A stretch of 5,206 nt of DNA from Bacillota bacterium (GCA_021205715.1 JAJPXA010000206.1:1-5206), one strand, 5' to 3'. Numbered from the stretch's first letter, positions 1-5,206 are shown. A program made the numbers and translations. The notes: generated by a model not told the origin, from the sequence alone.

Positions 1-1743
1 GGTATAGACAAATCAAGCATAATAGGATTTTTGGACACAACTGTGCTCGGGAATGGAAAACGCGGCTTTATTTTTACCGATAATAAGATGATACATAAGA
101 CAATGTTTGAAAAGCCAAAAAAGATTTGGTATGACGACATACAAAAAATAGAGTTGACCGGATCAGGCTCAGACAGCGATAAAACGTTGGATTTTTCGTT
201 AGCTGACGGAACAACTTATGTTCTTAATGATATATGTGTGAATAAAACGCCTCTTATGCATTTGCTTGAGGAAATGATAAAGTGTATTTCAGATTTAACG
301 GGGAACGGAAATATAGAGGTAAAATTTGAAGACAATAAAGTTATGGTTGGAACTTTTACCGGATTGGCTGCGGGAAATATTAAGATGACCGACAAGCTCA
401 TATCCGAGAAAAAATTTAACGCTCGGCAAGGACACGGATTTGCGGCGGAACGAGCAAATAATTTAGTTGACAAATTCAGCGGAAAAGACGCGCGTATTGT
501 TGGCGACGACAATGCAAAATACGGCGCGGACAGAATTGTAAACGGCGTAAAAATTCAATCCAAATATTGCGCTACGGGAGAGGCTTGCGTAAAGGATTGC
601 TTTTCGGAAAACGGAAGCGGGACATTTAAATATATGTCAGATGGGAAACCTATGAAAATCGAGGTGCCGTCCGATAAATATGAAGCTGCCGTTGAAGCAA
701 TGGAAAAGAAAATACGAAATGGACAGGTGCCGGGTGTCAGCGATCCGAAAGAAGCAAAAAATATTGTAAAAAAGGGACATTTTACGTATAAGCAGGCAAA
801 AAATATCGCAAAAGCCGGAACGGTGGAATCTATTACATATGACGCGGCAAGTGCCGCTGTAATAAGCGCGTCGGCAATGGGCATTACGGCGACGCTGACT
901 TTTGCAACGTCTGTATGGAACGGTGAGGATTTTGATGTTTGTCTGAAATCTGCCGTATATTCCGGTCTTAGAGTCGGAGGAACCACCTTTATCACTACCA
1001 TACTGGTATCGCAGCTCACAAAGGCGGGTTTGAACAGCGCGCTGACAGGAAGCACGGTAACTCTTACTAAATTTATGGGTTACAGAACCGCTTCCGCGAT
1101 TGCAGGTAAAACTATTACAGGTAAATCTATTAATGGAATAGCTGCTATAAACAGTGCCGCTAAAATATTGAGAACAAATATAATTACGTCAATGGTAACG
1201 ATAGGAGTATTTTCCACAATTGATGTTGCCAATATGTTCCAAGGAAAAATTTCGGGAGGACAGCTCTTTAAAAATATTGCCAATACAACCACATCCACGG
1301 TTGCCGGAATAGGCGGATTTATTGCCGGACAAGCAATGATTCCCATTCCTGTTATAGGAGGTATAATAGGCGCTGCGGTTCTTGGGTCGGCGGCGAGTAA
1401 AGCGACAAATGCAATTACAGGGCAATTCATTGAAGATGATGCAAATGAAATGGTAAGAATCATAGAAAGAGAATTTAAAGACCTTGCAAACAGTTATTTG
1501 CTTAATCAAAAGGAAGCTGAAAAATCCATAGATAAATTAAGAGAAATTCTTGATGGAAAGAAGCTGAAAGAGATGTATGCAAGTTCTGACAGAGGAGAAT
1601 TTGCAAGAGAATTGTTGACTCCGATTATTGAAGCCGAGGTTAATAAACGCGGCTATGTTTCGTTGCCTGATAATGAGCAGGTATCATCAATGATTTGCAC
1701 AATTCTTGACGGACTGGAAAATGCGGAACCTGAAATGGCATAA
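1..1743 (+). CDS. Large protein with PH-like N-terminus, candidate PD-(D/E)XK-type nuclease region and Gly-rich membrane-like C-terminal half; 5' end outside window
   Basis: The frame is open from base 1 (GIDKSSIIGF precedes the TTG at 31), with no ribosome binding site before that TTG, so the gene very probably starts upstream. Numbering from the TTG (570 codons): residues 8-90 look like a bacterial PH-like beta domain (GKRGFIFTDNKM, then KIWYDDIQKIEL). Residues 134-180 carry E140 in a helix, D167 in GADRIVNG and Q176-S-K178 in IQSKY, the order expected of PD-(D/E)XK nuclease folds. Residues 205-270 are a conserved-looking helical region. About 272-460 holds several Ala/Gly/Ile-rich segments that could span or insert into membrane, and 465-570 is helical and charged. 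I recognise this as resembling an uncharacterised family of gut Clostridia, but I know no established function; nuclease activity is inferred from the motif. It converges on the kinase gene across a shared terminator, so it is not in its operon. Confidence 0.85.
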   Translation, partial: GIDKSSIIGFLDTTVLGNGKRGFIFTDNKMIHKTMFEKPKKIWYDDIQKIELTGSGSDSDKTLDFSLADGTTYVLNDICVNKTPLMHLLEEMIKCISDLTGNGNIEVKFEDNKVMVGTFTGLAAGNIKMTDKLISEKKFNARQGHGFAAERANNLVDKFSGKDARIVGDDNAKYGADRIVNGVKIQSKYCATGEACVKDCFSENGSGTFKYMSDGKPMKIEVPSDKYEAAVEAMEKKIRNGQVPGVSDPKEAKNIVKKGHFTYKQAKNIAKAGTVESITYDAASAAVISASAMGITATLTFATSVWNGEDFDVCLKSAVYSGLRVGGTTFITTILVSQLTKAGLNSALTGSTVTLTKFMGYRTASAIAGKTITGKSINGIAAINSAAKILRTNIITSMVTIGVFSTIDVANMFQGKISGGQLFKNIANTTTSTVAGIGGFIAGQAMIPIPVIGGIIGAAVLGSAASKATNAITGQFIEDDANEMVRIIEREFKDLANSYLLNQKEAEKSIDKLREILDGKKLKEMYASSDRGEFARELLTPIIEAEVNKRGYVSLPDNEQVSSMICTILDGLENAEPEMA

Positions 1744-1748
1744 AATTA

Positions 1749-1783
1749 AAAAAAGCATTGCCTTTGTAAGGCAATGCTTTTTA
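1749..1783. terminator. Bidirectional intrinsic terminator between convergent genes
   Basis: A perfect 10-bp stem GCATTGCCTT (1755-1764) / AAGGCAATGC (1768-1777) closes a 3-nt loop. It is flanked by an A-run on the left (from 1748) and a T-run on the right (1778-1782), so each strand has a T-tract after the hairpin. It starts a few bases after the TAA of the left gene and ends just before the TGA of the kinase gene, so it should serve both. Confidence 0.9.
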
Positions 1784-1790
1784 TGCTTTT

Positions 1791-2963
1791 TCAATTCACG
1801 CTTACATTTACAAGCCTTATTGTTTTGATTTGCTTATCGGATATTTCAAATTTTCCGAGCATATTTTTGTTGCCGTAGATTTTATATTCCGCCACGGCGT
1901 CGGAGCCGGGGGAGATTTCCGCTGTTGTTTCGCCGATTTTAAGGGTGTTTCCGTCCTCGTCGAATATTTCAAATTCAAGCTCCGCGCTTTGCGCGTCGTC
2001 GGGGATGCCGTTATCCGTCAGCTTTACACACATCACCAAATACGGAGCGCCCTGATCCGCGACTTTTTTCTCGTTCAAATACGGCGACGACACACCAATA
2101 GGCGCGCTGTTTTCGCTGTATTCGCCCATATCGAGAGTTATTCCGCGGTCCTTTGTCACCTCGGCGGCGGTTGAAATGCCGTTGTCGATTAAATTTTTCG
2201 CCGACAGCGCGCCGAATACGCACGCCGCGCAAACAGCCGCTCCGAGCAGCGCCGCCGCCGCGATAAGCAGAGTCTTCTTATTAAGCGCGCCTTTCCCCTC
2301 GAATGCTTTTTCAAGCTCCTCAACCGACTTATATCTGTCGCTCGGATCAAGCTGCATACACTTTTTTATAATGGGTTTAAGACTTCCGCTGTAGCTGTCA
2401 AGATTCTGCACCGGATCGCCGTTTGTCAAAATCGAATACGCCGCCGCGCCTATGGCGTAAATATCGCTCCGCTCGTCCGTCTGGGCGAAGCCGTACTGCT
2501 CCGGCGGCGCGAAACCCTCCGTGCCGATATAGCTAGTGTCCTTGCCCATATACTCCTTATGGGTGCGCGCAATATCAAAATCAATCAGCTTAATTTGCTC
2601 ATCCTCCGCGAGCATAATATTCGACGGCTTAATATCGCGGTGAATGATTTTGTTTTTATGCATCTCGCTTACCGCGCCGCAAAGCTGAATCATCCACTTT
2701 CGAACCGTGTTCTCGTCAACCCTGCGCTTGAGCATCGACAGCGGCGTGCCGCTGACATATTCCATTATGACGGTGTTTTCCTCCTCGGAAACCTCATAAA
2801 TGTGCGCTATGTTTTTATGATGTATTCCCATCATCATTTCGTACGGAATAACGCTTCCGGTTTTAATTTTCTTCATTATATACGCTTTGCCGTTCTTTAC
2901 GGCGAGATATACGTCGGAGTTTTCACCCGACGAAAGCTGCGCCGCGATTTTATATCCCTTCAA
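1791..2963 (-). CDS. Membrane-anchored Hanks-type Ser/Thr protein kinase with extracytoplasmic beta-rich domain
   Basis: The product (390 aa) would phosphorylate Ser/Thr on cytoplasmic proteins. Visible kinase motifs: a reduced glycine loop LSSGENSDVY (10-19; only the middle Gly kept), K31 as the VAIK-type lysine, candidate helix-C E42, catalytic loop HRDIKPSN (108-115; D110, K112, N115), metal-binding IDFD (127-130) with Asp instead of the DFG Gly, APPE (152-155), D167 in SDIYAIG and R210. A basic KK and a hydrophobic span (about 231-254) suggest one membrane helix, putting 257-390 outside the cell. There are no PASTA repeats, so it is not PrkC-like in its sensor. The outer domain resembles the 222-aa lipoprotein nearby (see findings). 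The start is TTG; AAGGGGG lies 10 nt upstream. It is divergent from the HTH gene, 68 nt away. Kinase family: very sure. Substrate and ligand: unknown. Confidence 0.95.
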   Translation of the reverse strand: MKGYKIAAQLSSGENSDVYLAVKNGKAYIMKKIKTGSVIPYEMMMGIHHKNIAHIYEVSEEENTVIMEYVSGTPLSMLKRRVDENTVRKWMIQLCGAVSEMHKNKIIHRDIKPSNIMLAEDEQIKLIDFDIARTHKEYMGKDTSYIGTEGFAPPEQYGFAQTDERSDIYAIGAAAYSILTNGDPVQNLDSYSGSLKPIIKKCMQLDPSDRYKSVEELEKAFEGKGALNKKTLLIAAAALLGAAVCAACVFGALSAKNLIDNGISTAAEVTKDRGITLDMGEYSENSAPIGVSSPYLNEKKVADQGAPYLVMCVKLTDNGIPDDAQSAELEFEIFDEDGNTLKIGETTAEISPGSDAVAEYKIYGNKNMLGKFEISDKQIKTIRLVNVSVN

Positions 2964-2973
2964 AAAAACGTAA

Positions 2974-2980
2974 CCCCCTT
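2974..2980 (-). promoter_or_regulatory. Ribosome binding site for the TTG-started kinase gene
   Basis: On the minus strand AAGGGGG lies 10 nt before the TTG at 2963. It supports this unusual start, which places the glycine loop at the normal distance from the N-terminus. Confidence 0.6.
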
Positions 2981-2981
2981 A

Positions 2982-3010
2982 TTGATTTTCTTTTGAGTTT
3001 GTGTTAAAAT
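2982..3010 (+). promoter_or_regulatory. Sigma-A-type promoter of the HTH regulator gene
   Basis: TTGATT (2982-2987), a 17-nt spacer, then TAAAAT (3005-3010) match the vegetative consensus well. Transcription would start near 3017, so the leader would be only about 15 nt and begin almost at the ribosome binding site GAGGTG (3018-3023). Confidence 0.65.
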
Positions 3011-3023
3011 ACTTCCTGAGGTG

Positions 3024-3029
3024 ATTATA
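3024..3029 (-). promoter_or_regulatory. Candidate -10 box for the kinase gene
   Basis: The minus strand reads TATAAT here, a perfect -10, which would start transcription near 3017 with a leader of about 55 nt before the TTG. No good -35 is present at 16-18 nt (CAGTTC at 17 nt). It overlaps the ribosome binding region of the HTH gene, so it could be chance or an activator-dependent promoter. Confidence 0.35.
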
Positions 3030-3031
3030 GG

Positions 3032-3451
3032 ATGAAATCAACATCAGAACTGATAAATAATATTAAAAGCACTGTGTCAATTCAAAAATTCCTTTCCGAG
3101 AATGAGGAGGATTTATACAACCCCCAGCTCAAATCGCATTTGCAGCGGCTTTTAAAGGAAAAGAATTTAAATAAAATGCAGGTAATACGGCGCGGCGCGC
3201 TCAGCGAAAATTACGCGTACCAGATTTTCTCGGGCGTAAAGCTGCCGTCCCGCGACAAGGTTATACAGCTTGCGGTGGGATTCGGGCTTAACCTTGAGGA
3301 AACCTCGTATTTGCTCAAAATCGCCGGCGTGGGAGAGCTTTATCCGCGCACAAGACATGACGCCATCCTGATTTACTGCATAGAGCATAAGCTCACGATA
3401 ATGCAGATAAACGACCTTATGTATGATTTGGGTGAATACATATTTCAGTAA
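3032..3451 (+). CDS. Small XRE/Cro-like helix-turn-helix transcriptional regulator
   Basis: The 139-aa product has a lambda-repressor-like HTH at about 33-98: helix 1 LKSHLQRLLKEK, the turn NLNKMQVIRRG, a recognition helix SENYAYQIFSG (58-68) and helix 4 SRDKVIQLAVGFG, followed by LNLEETSYLLKIAG. The C-terminal 40 residues (YPRTRHDAILIYCIEHKLTI) are helical and typical of short regulators in Clostridia; there is no sensor or peptidase domain. The ATG is preceded by GAGGTG (3018-3023) at good spacing. I have seen this regulator type beside Ser/Thr kinases in such genomes, so control of the divergent kinase gene, of itself, or by kinase phosphorylation are reasonable inferences, none shown by the sequence. 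Confidence 0.85.
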   Translation: MKSTSELINNIKSTVSIQKFLSENEEDLYNPQLKSHLQRLLKEKNLNKMQVIRRGALSENYAYQIFSGVKLPSRDKVIQLAVGFGLNLEETSYLLKIAGVGELYPRTRHDAILIYCIEHKLTIMQINDLMYDLGEYIFQ

Positions 3452-3467
3452 ACGCAAAAACCGCATT

Positions 3468-3511
3468 AACGGCGAAAAAAGTGTTTAAAAAACACTTTTC
3501 CGCCGTTTTTT
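3468..3511. terminator. Intrinsic terminator after the HTH gene, possibly bidirectional
   Basis: AACGGCG (3468-3474) pairs with CGCCGTT (3501-3507), and inside it AAAAGTGTTT (3477-3486) pairs with AAACACTTTT (3490-3499) around an AAA loop, with a small internal bulge. Six T follow on the plus strand (3506-3511). The outer AAACCG (3458-3463) and CGGTTT (3512-3517) can lengthen the stem. It lies between the convergent HTH and lipoprotein genes; its T-tract is weaker for the minus strand. Confidence 0.8.
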
Positions 3512-3531
3512 CGGTTTGGTTATCCGCAAAA

Positions 3532-3927
3532 TCAGTCTTCCGCCGGGCCCGCGCCTATATTATCCGGATCGACGCCGTAGTCAAGAAAAACCGCTTCCAC
3601 AGCTTCGATTTCGTCCGGGAAATCATCGCCGTATTCCTTTTTGATTTGTTTCCAAATAACAGCGGCTTGATTCCATTGTTCCGCATCAAGATATTCGCTC
3701 AAAACATCAATGTCGTCTGCGAATGCGTTCGCTCTTTCCTCGGAAACCTCATTCTTATCATCGTCCTTGTCGTCATCATCGTCCTTATCGTTATCTTTTT
3801 CCGATGTTGTTTCCGACGATGTGGTTTCCTTATCCGAATCACTGCTTGAGCTGCTTGAGCCGCAGCCTGTCATAAACGACGCGCACATAAGCGCCGCAAG
3901 TATAAGTGCTATAATCTTTTTATTCAT
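3532..3927 (-). CDS. Small acidic lipoprotein with Asp-rich linker and C-terminal helical module
   Basis: The 131-aa product has a lipoprotein signal peptide (MNKK, hydrophobic core, lipobox MTGC with lipidated C22), so it should be anchored on the outer face of the membrane. Residues 23-62 are low complexity: a Ser run followed by a very acidic Asp/Lys stretch, likely an extended linker. Residues 63-131 form a helical module, with NQAAVIWKQIKKEYGDDF (86-103) as its core and an acidic end. The same module closes the 222-aa lipoprotein upstream (21 identical of 50 aligned residues), so the two are probably related by duplication. The ATG has AGGAG (3936-3940) 8 nt upstream. It is the last gene of the minus-strand cluster. 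I do not recognise a named family; function unknown, lipoprotein nature sure. Confidence 0.88.
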   Translation of the reverse strand: MNKKIIALILAALMCASFMTGCGSSSSSSDSDKETTSSETTSEKDNDKDDDDDKDDDKNEVSEERANAFADDIDVLSEYLDAEQWNQAAVIWKQIKKEYGDDFPDEIEAVEAVFLDYGVDPDNIGAGPAED

Positions 3928-3964
3928 AACAAATTCTCCTGTTCATTTGTATTTTAATAATTGT

Positions 3965-3993
3965 CAAAGCCGCGCCGTTAAGGAACGGCTTTT
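3965..3993. other. Inverted repeat with two competing hairpins between membrane peptide and lipoprotein genes
   Basis: GCCGTT (3974-3979) pairs with AACGGC (3984-3989) around AAGG. Alternatively AAAGCCG (3966-3972) pairs with CGGCTTT (3986-3992). The two pairings share one arm and exclude each other. Read on the minus strand neither is followed by a proper T-tract, so full termination between the genes is doubtful; partial attenuation or mRNA processing is possible. Confidence 0.4.
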
Positions 3994-4001
3994 GTTTATG
4001 C

Positions 4002-4097
4002 CTATCCTCGGCGGCTCAATAATTTTTTTGCCGCCAATATAAGCGCCGAAATGCCCGCGAGAGCGGAAAGTATAATAACTGTGATTTTCTTATTCAT
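4002..4097 (-). CDS. 31-residue single-span membrane peptide with basic tail
   Basis: ATG at 4097 opens 31 codons ending in TAG. The peptide begins MNKKI, has a hydrophobic stretch of about 18 residues (TVIILSALAGISALILAA) and ends KKLLSRRG. It has no Cys, so it is not a lipoprotein, and no signal-peptidase site is evident after the span, so it probably stays in the membrane. A strong ribosome binding site AAAGGGGAG (4106-4114) lies 8 nt upstream, the main evidence that it is translated. It sits between the two lipoprotein genes in the same direction. Its N-terminus resembles the signal peptides of its neighbours, so it may be either a true small membrane protein or what remains of a shortened lipoprotein gene. 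Function unknown; small toxins and envelope regulators have this shape, but nothing specific points there. Confidence 0.6.
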   Translation of the reverse strand: MNKKITVIILSALAGISALILAAKKLLSRRG

Positions 4098-4105
4098 AGC
4101 GTATG

Positions 4106-4114
4106 CTCCCCTTT
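4106..4114 (-). promoter_or_regulatory. Ribosome binding site of the membrane peptide gene
   Basis: The minus strand reads AAAGGGGAG, 8 nt before the ATG at 4097. Its strength and spacing are what raise this short frame above chance. Confidence 0.6.
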
Positions 4115-4126
4115 GCCGTTCCGAGA

Positions 4127-4210
4127 TTATTCCTCGTCGGTATCGTCGGCTTCATCGCCGTCTGAGAGCCCTTTTGACAAATATGTCGGGTCGTAACCCT
4201 CGTCCTTCAT
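4127..4210 (-). pseudogene. In-frame orphan tail of the 222-aa lipoprotein beyond a TAA codon
   Basis: Directly after the TAA (4213-4211) the same frame continues with ATG and 27 codons, then TAA at 4129-4127. It begins MKDEGYDPTYL and ends in an acidic run (DDTDEE). It aligns without gaps with the end of the 131-aa lipoprotein: EIEAVEA-V-FLDYGVDP against EIKVLEA-stop-MKDEGYDP. The tail therefore looks like the original C-terminus, cut off by a nonsense codon. Alternatives are stop-codon readthrough, or reinitiation at the abutting TAAATG (a weak GGAAG lies just upstream), or a sequencing error. Confidence 0.65.
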
Positions 4211-4879
4211 TTAAGCTTCCAACACTTTGATTTCAGATGCGAAATCCTCGCCGTATTCCTCTTGAATATTTTCCCACATAAGTTGAGCCTGGTTGTAATT
4301 ACCATGCCTAAGCTCAGTATCCAAATCGTCTACCGCGTCCTCAAATGCTTCGCGTTTTTCAGCTATTGCTCCATCCTCAATTTCAATGCTTGTTACCTTT
4401 ACGGTCAACTCCTCATCATCATCAACATCAGAATAATAATACGGCTCTTCATTAAATGAATAGCTGTCGCCTTCTTCCAACGAATCCGAAACTACAGTCT
4501 GCGAGCATATTTTTACTCCGTCCGAATCCTGAATTTCAAGACTTACGGTTATCACCGTTTCATCATACTCGGAGTTGTTGTTTGTTAATTTTCCTGACAC
4601 ATACATCAAAGGCTCGTCCCAAACAGTTCCGTCGCTGTTTGTTGGGTATACTATTCCGGCGTCAAGCTCCGAAACGCCTACGGGTTCGGATTTTTCCGTG
4701 AGATTTTTCACCGATATTTTATCCGATGATTTTTTTGATGTTTCCTCGGTTGCTTCCGCAGTTTCCTCCGCCGCCGTTTCATCCGCGGTGTCGGTGTTTG
4801 CCGTGTTTGCTCCGCAGCCTGCCATGAGCGACACGCACATAAGCGCGGAGATAAGTCCCGTTAATAATTTTTTGCTCAT
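4211..4879 (-). CDS. Lipoprotein with central beta-rich domain and C-terminal helical module (apparently truncated)
   Basis: The 222-aa product has a lipoprotein signal peptide (MSKK, hydrophobic core, lipobox LMAGC with C22) and a Thr/Glu/Ala-rich linker (23-60), so it should sit outside the membrane. Residues 64-168 look like an immunoglobulin-like beta sandwich of the FxLYD/DUF-type found in Clostridia lipoproteins: SEPVGVS, PLMYVSGKLTNNN, VITVSLEIQDSDG, LTVKVTSIEIE. The same pattern occurs in the outer domain of the kinase. Residues 174-222 match the helical module of the 131-aa lipoprotein but stop at a TAA inside it (see the tail entry). The ATG overlaps the stop of the Mor-like gene (ATGA, 4879-4876) and has its own AGAGGAG 9 nt upstream, so the two are co-transcribed and probably translationally coupled. 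Family name and ligand unknown. Confidence 0.88.
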   Translation of the reverse strand: MSKKLLTGLISALMCVSLMAGCGANTANTDTADETAAEETAEATEETSKKSSDKISVKNLTEKSEPVGVSELDAGIVYPTNSDGTVWDEPLMYVSGKLTNNNSEYDETVITVSLEIQDSDGVKICSQTVVSDSLEEGDSYSFNEEPYYYSDVDDDEELTVKVTSIEIEDGAIAEKREAFEDAVDDLDTELRHGNYNQAQLMWENIQEEYGEDFASEIKVLEA

Positions 4880-5154
4880 TGTTCATTACTCCTCTTCTGT
4901 AATTCTTTTTCTTTGATTATCCGTCTTATGGTTTTTTCGGAATAACCGTACTTTTTCGCCAAAAGCTTCACGTTGTGCCCATTGTTTTCCTTGGCTATCA
5001 TCTCCCTTGTTTTTTCGGGATTAAAAAGCCTTACCGGGAAGCAGACCTGAGTTCCTTTGAACATACGGTACACCGCAAGAGCGGTGTCCGTGCCAAGCTC
5101 CTCGCCGATTTCTCTGTACACATTATGAAAAAGCTTTACATCATATTGAACCAC
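4876..5154 (-). CDS. Mor-like small helix-turn-helix DNA-binding protein
   Basis: The 92-aa product resembles the Mor transcription activator domain (known from phage Mu middle-gene control, but widespread as small chromosomal proteins in Bacillota). Residues 8-33 are a helical dimerisation-like part (VYREIGEELGTDTALAVYRMF), followed by the family's GTQVCFPVR strand (34-42) and a HTH at about 59-81 (GHNVKLLAKKYGYSEKTIRRIIK). The start is GTG: an in-frame TGA directly precedes it and AAGAGGTG (5161-5168) lies 6 nt upstream, so no longer form is possible. It is first in the cluster within the window and overlaps the lipoprotein start by 4 nt. It probably binds DNA and may control this operon (inference). 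Its promoter must lie at the right edge or outside. Confidence 0.85.
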   Translation of the reverse strand: MVQYDVKLFHNVYREIGEELGTDTALAVYRMFKGTQVCFPVRLFNPEKTREMIAKENNGHNVKLLAKKYGYSEKTIRRIIKEKELQKRSNEQ

Positions 5155-5160
5155 TCAAAC

Positions 5161-5168
5161 CACCTCTT
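5161..5168 (-). promoter_or_regulatory. Ribosome binding site fixing the GTG start of the Mor-like gene
   Basis: The minus strand reads AAGAGGTG with a 6-nt spacer (GTTTGA) before GTG. The TGA inside that spacer is in frame with the gene, so GTG is the earliest possible start. Confidence 0.7.
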
Positions 5169-5206
5169 TTGCGCCCCGAGGGACAGACGTAAGCGTCTTT
5201 TTCCCT

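Noticed and set aside
31..33. TTG at 31 as the true start of the left gene
   Set aside because: The frame is open to base 1 with protein-like sequence, there is no ribosome binding site before it, and the PH-like domain would lose its first strand.
3962..3967. Perfect -35 TTGACA on the minus strand upstream of the 131-aa lipoprotein
   Set aside because: No acceptable -10 lies at 16-18 nt (GAACAG at 17), and the nearby TAAAAT (minus strand, 3956-3951) is too close to use it. A separate promoter cannot be supported from sequence alone.
3710..4042. Plus-strand open frame opposite the lipoprotein, rich in Ser
   Set aside because: It is the antisense of the Asp/Ser-rich linker of the lipoprotein; it has no ribosome binding site and crosses into the intergenic region.
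4174..4179. Plus-strand TTGACA
   Set aside because: There is no -10 at the right distance (CCCTCG at 17 nt) and no plus-strand gene downstream; it lies in the coding tail of the lipoprotein.
5184..5202. Hairpin AGACG-TAAG-CGTCT followed by T, resembling a plus-strand terminator
   Set aside because: The stem is only 5 bp and no plus-strand gene precedes it. On the minus strand it lacks a T-tract, and the sequence ends here, so its role cannot be judged.

Overview
The window looks like a chromosomal segment of a low-to-medium GC Bacillota, most probably a gut-type Clostridia (Oscillospirales/Ruminococcus-like). This is inference, from strong AGGAGG-type ribosome binding sites, TTG/GTG as well as ATG starts, short Lys-rich lipoprotein signal peptides ending in a GC lipobox, a PASTA-less membrane Ser/Thr kinase and a small Mor-like regulator. 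No rRNA, tRNA, CRISPR array or insertion sequence was seen.

Layout: (1) 1-1743, plus strand, is the 3' part of a large gene whose beginning lies outside the window. Its product has a PH-like N-terminal region, a region with an E...D...QxK pattern typical of PD-(D/E)XK nuclease folds, and a Gly/Ala-rich membrane-like C-terminal half. (2) A bidirectional hairpin terminator separates it from (3) a minus-strand membrane-anchored Ser/Thr protein kinase (1791-2963), divergently arranged with (4) an XRE-like HTH regulator (3032-3451). (5) A second hairpin terminator separates the regulator from (6) a minus-strand cluster read right to left: a Mor-like HTH protein (5154-4876), a 222-aa lipoprotein overlapping it by ATGA (4879-4211), an in-frame orphan tail of that lipoprotein beyond a TAA (4210-4127), a 31-codon membrane peptide (4097-4002), and a second, 131-aa lipoprotein (3927-3532).

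Two sequence relationships join the right-hand part. The extracytoplasmic domain of the kinase resembles the central beta-rich domain of the 222-aa lipoprotein (both start with an S-x-P-(I/V)-G-V-S motif). The two lipoproteins share a C-terminal helical module (NQA...W..I..EYG.DF..EI...EA). The alignment of these modules shows that the 222-aa lipoprotein ends early: a TAA sits inside the shared module, and the conserved tail continues in the same frame directly after it. A working model (inference) is a small envelope signalling unit: a membrane kinase, related surface lipoproteins, a small membrane peptide and two small DNA-binding regulators. The gene at the left end appears unrelated and may be a nuclease-type effector.
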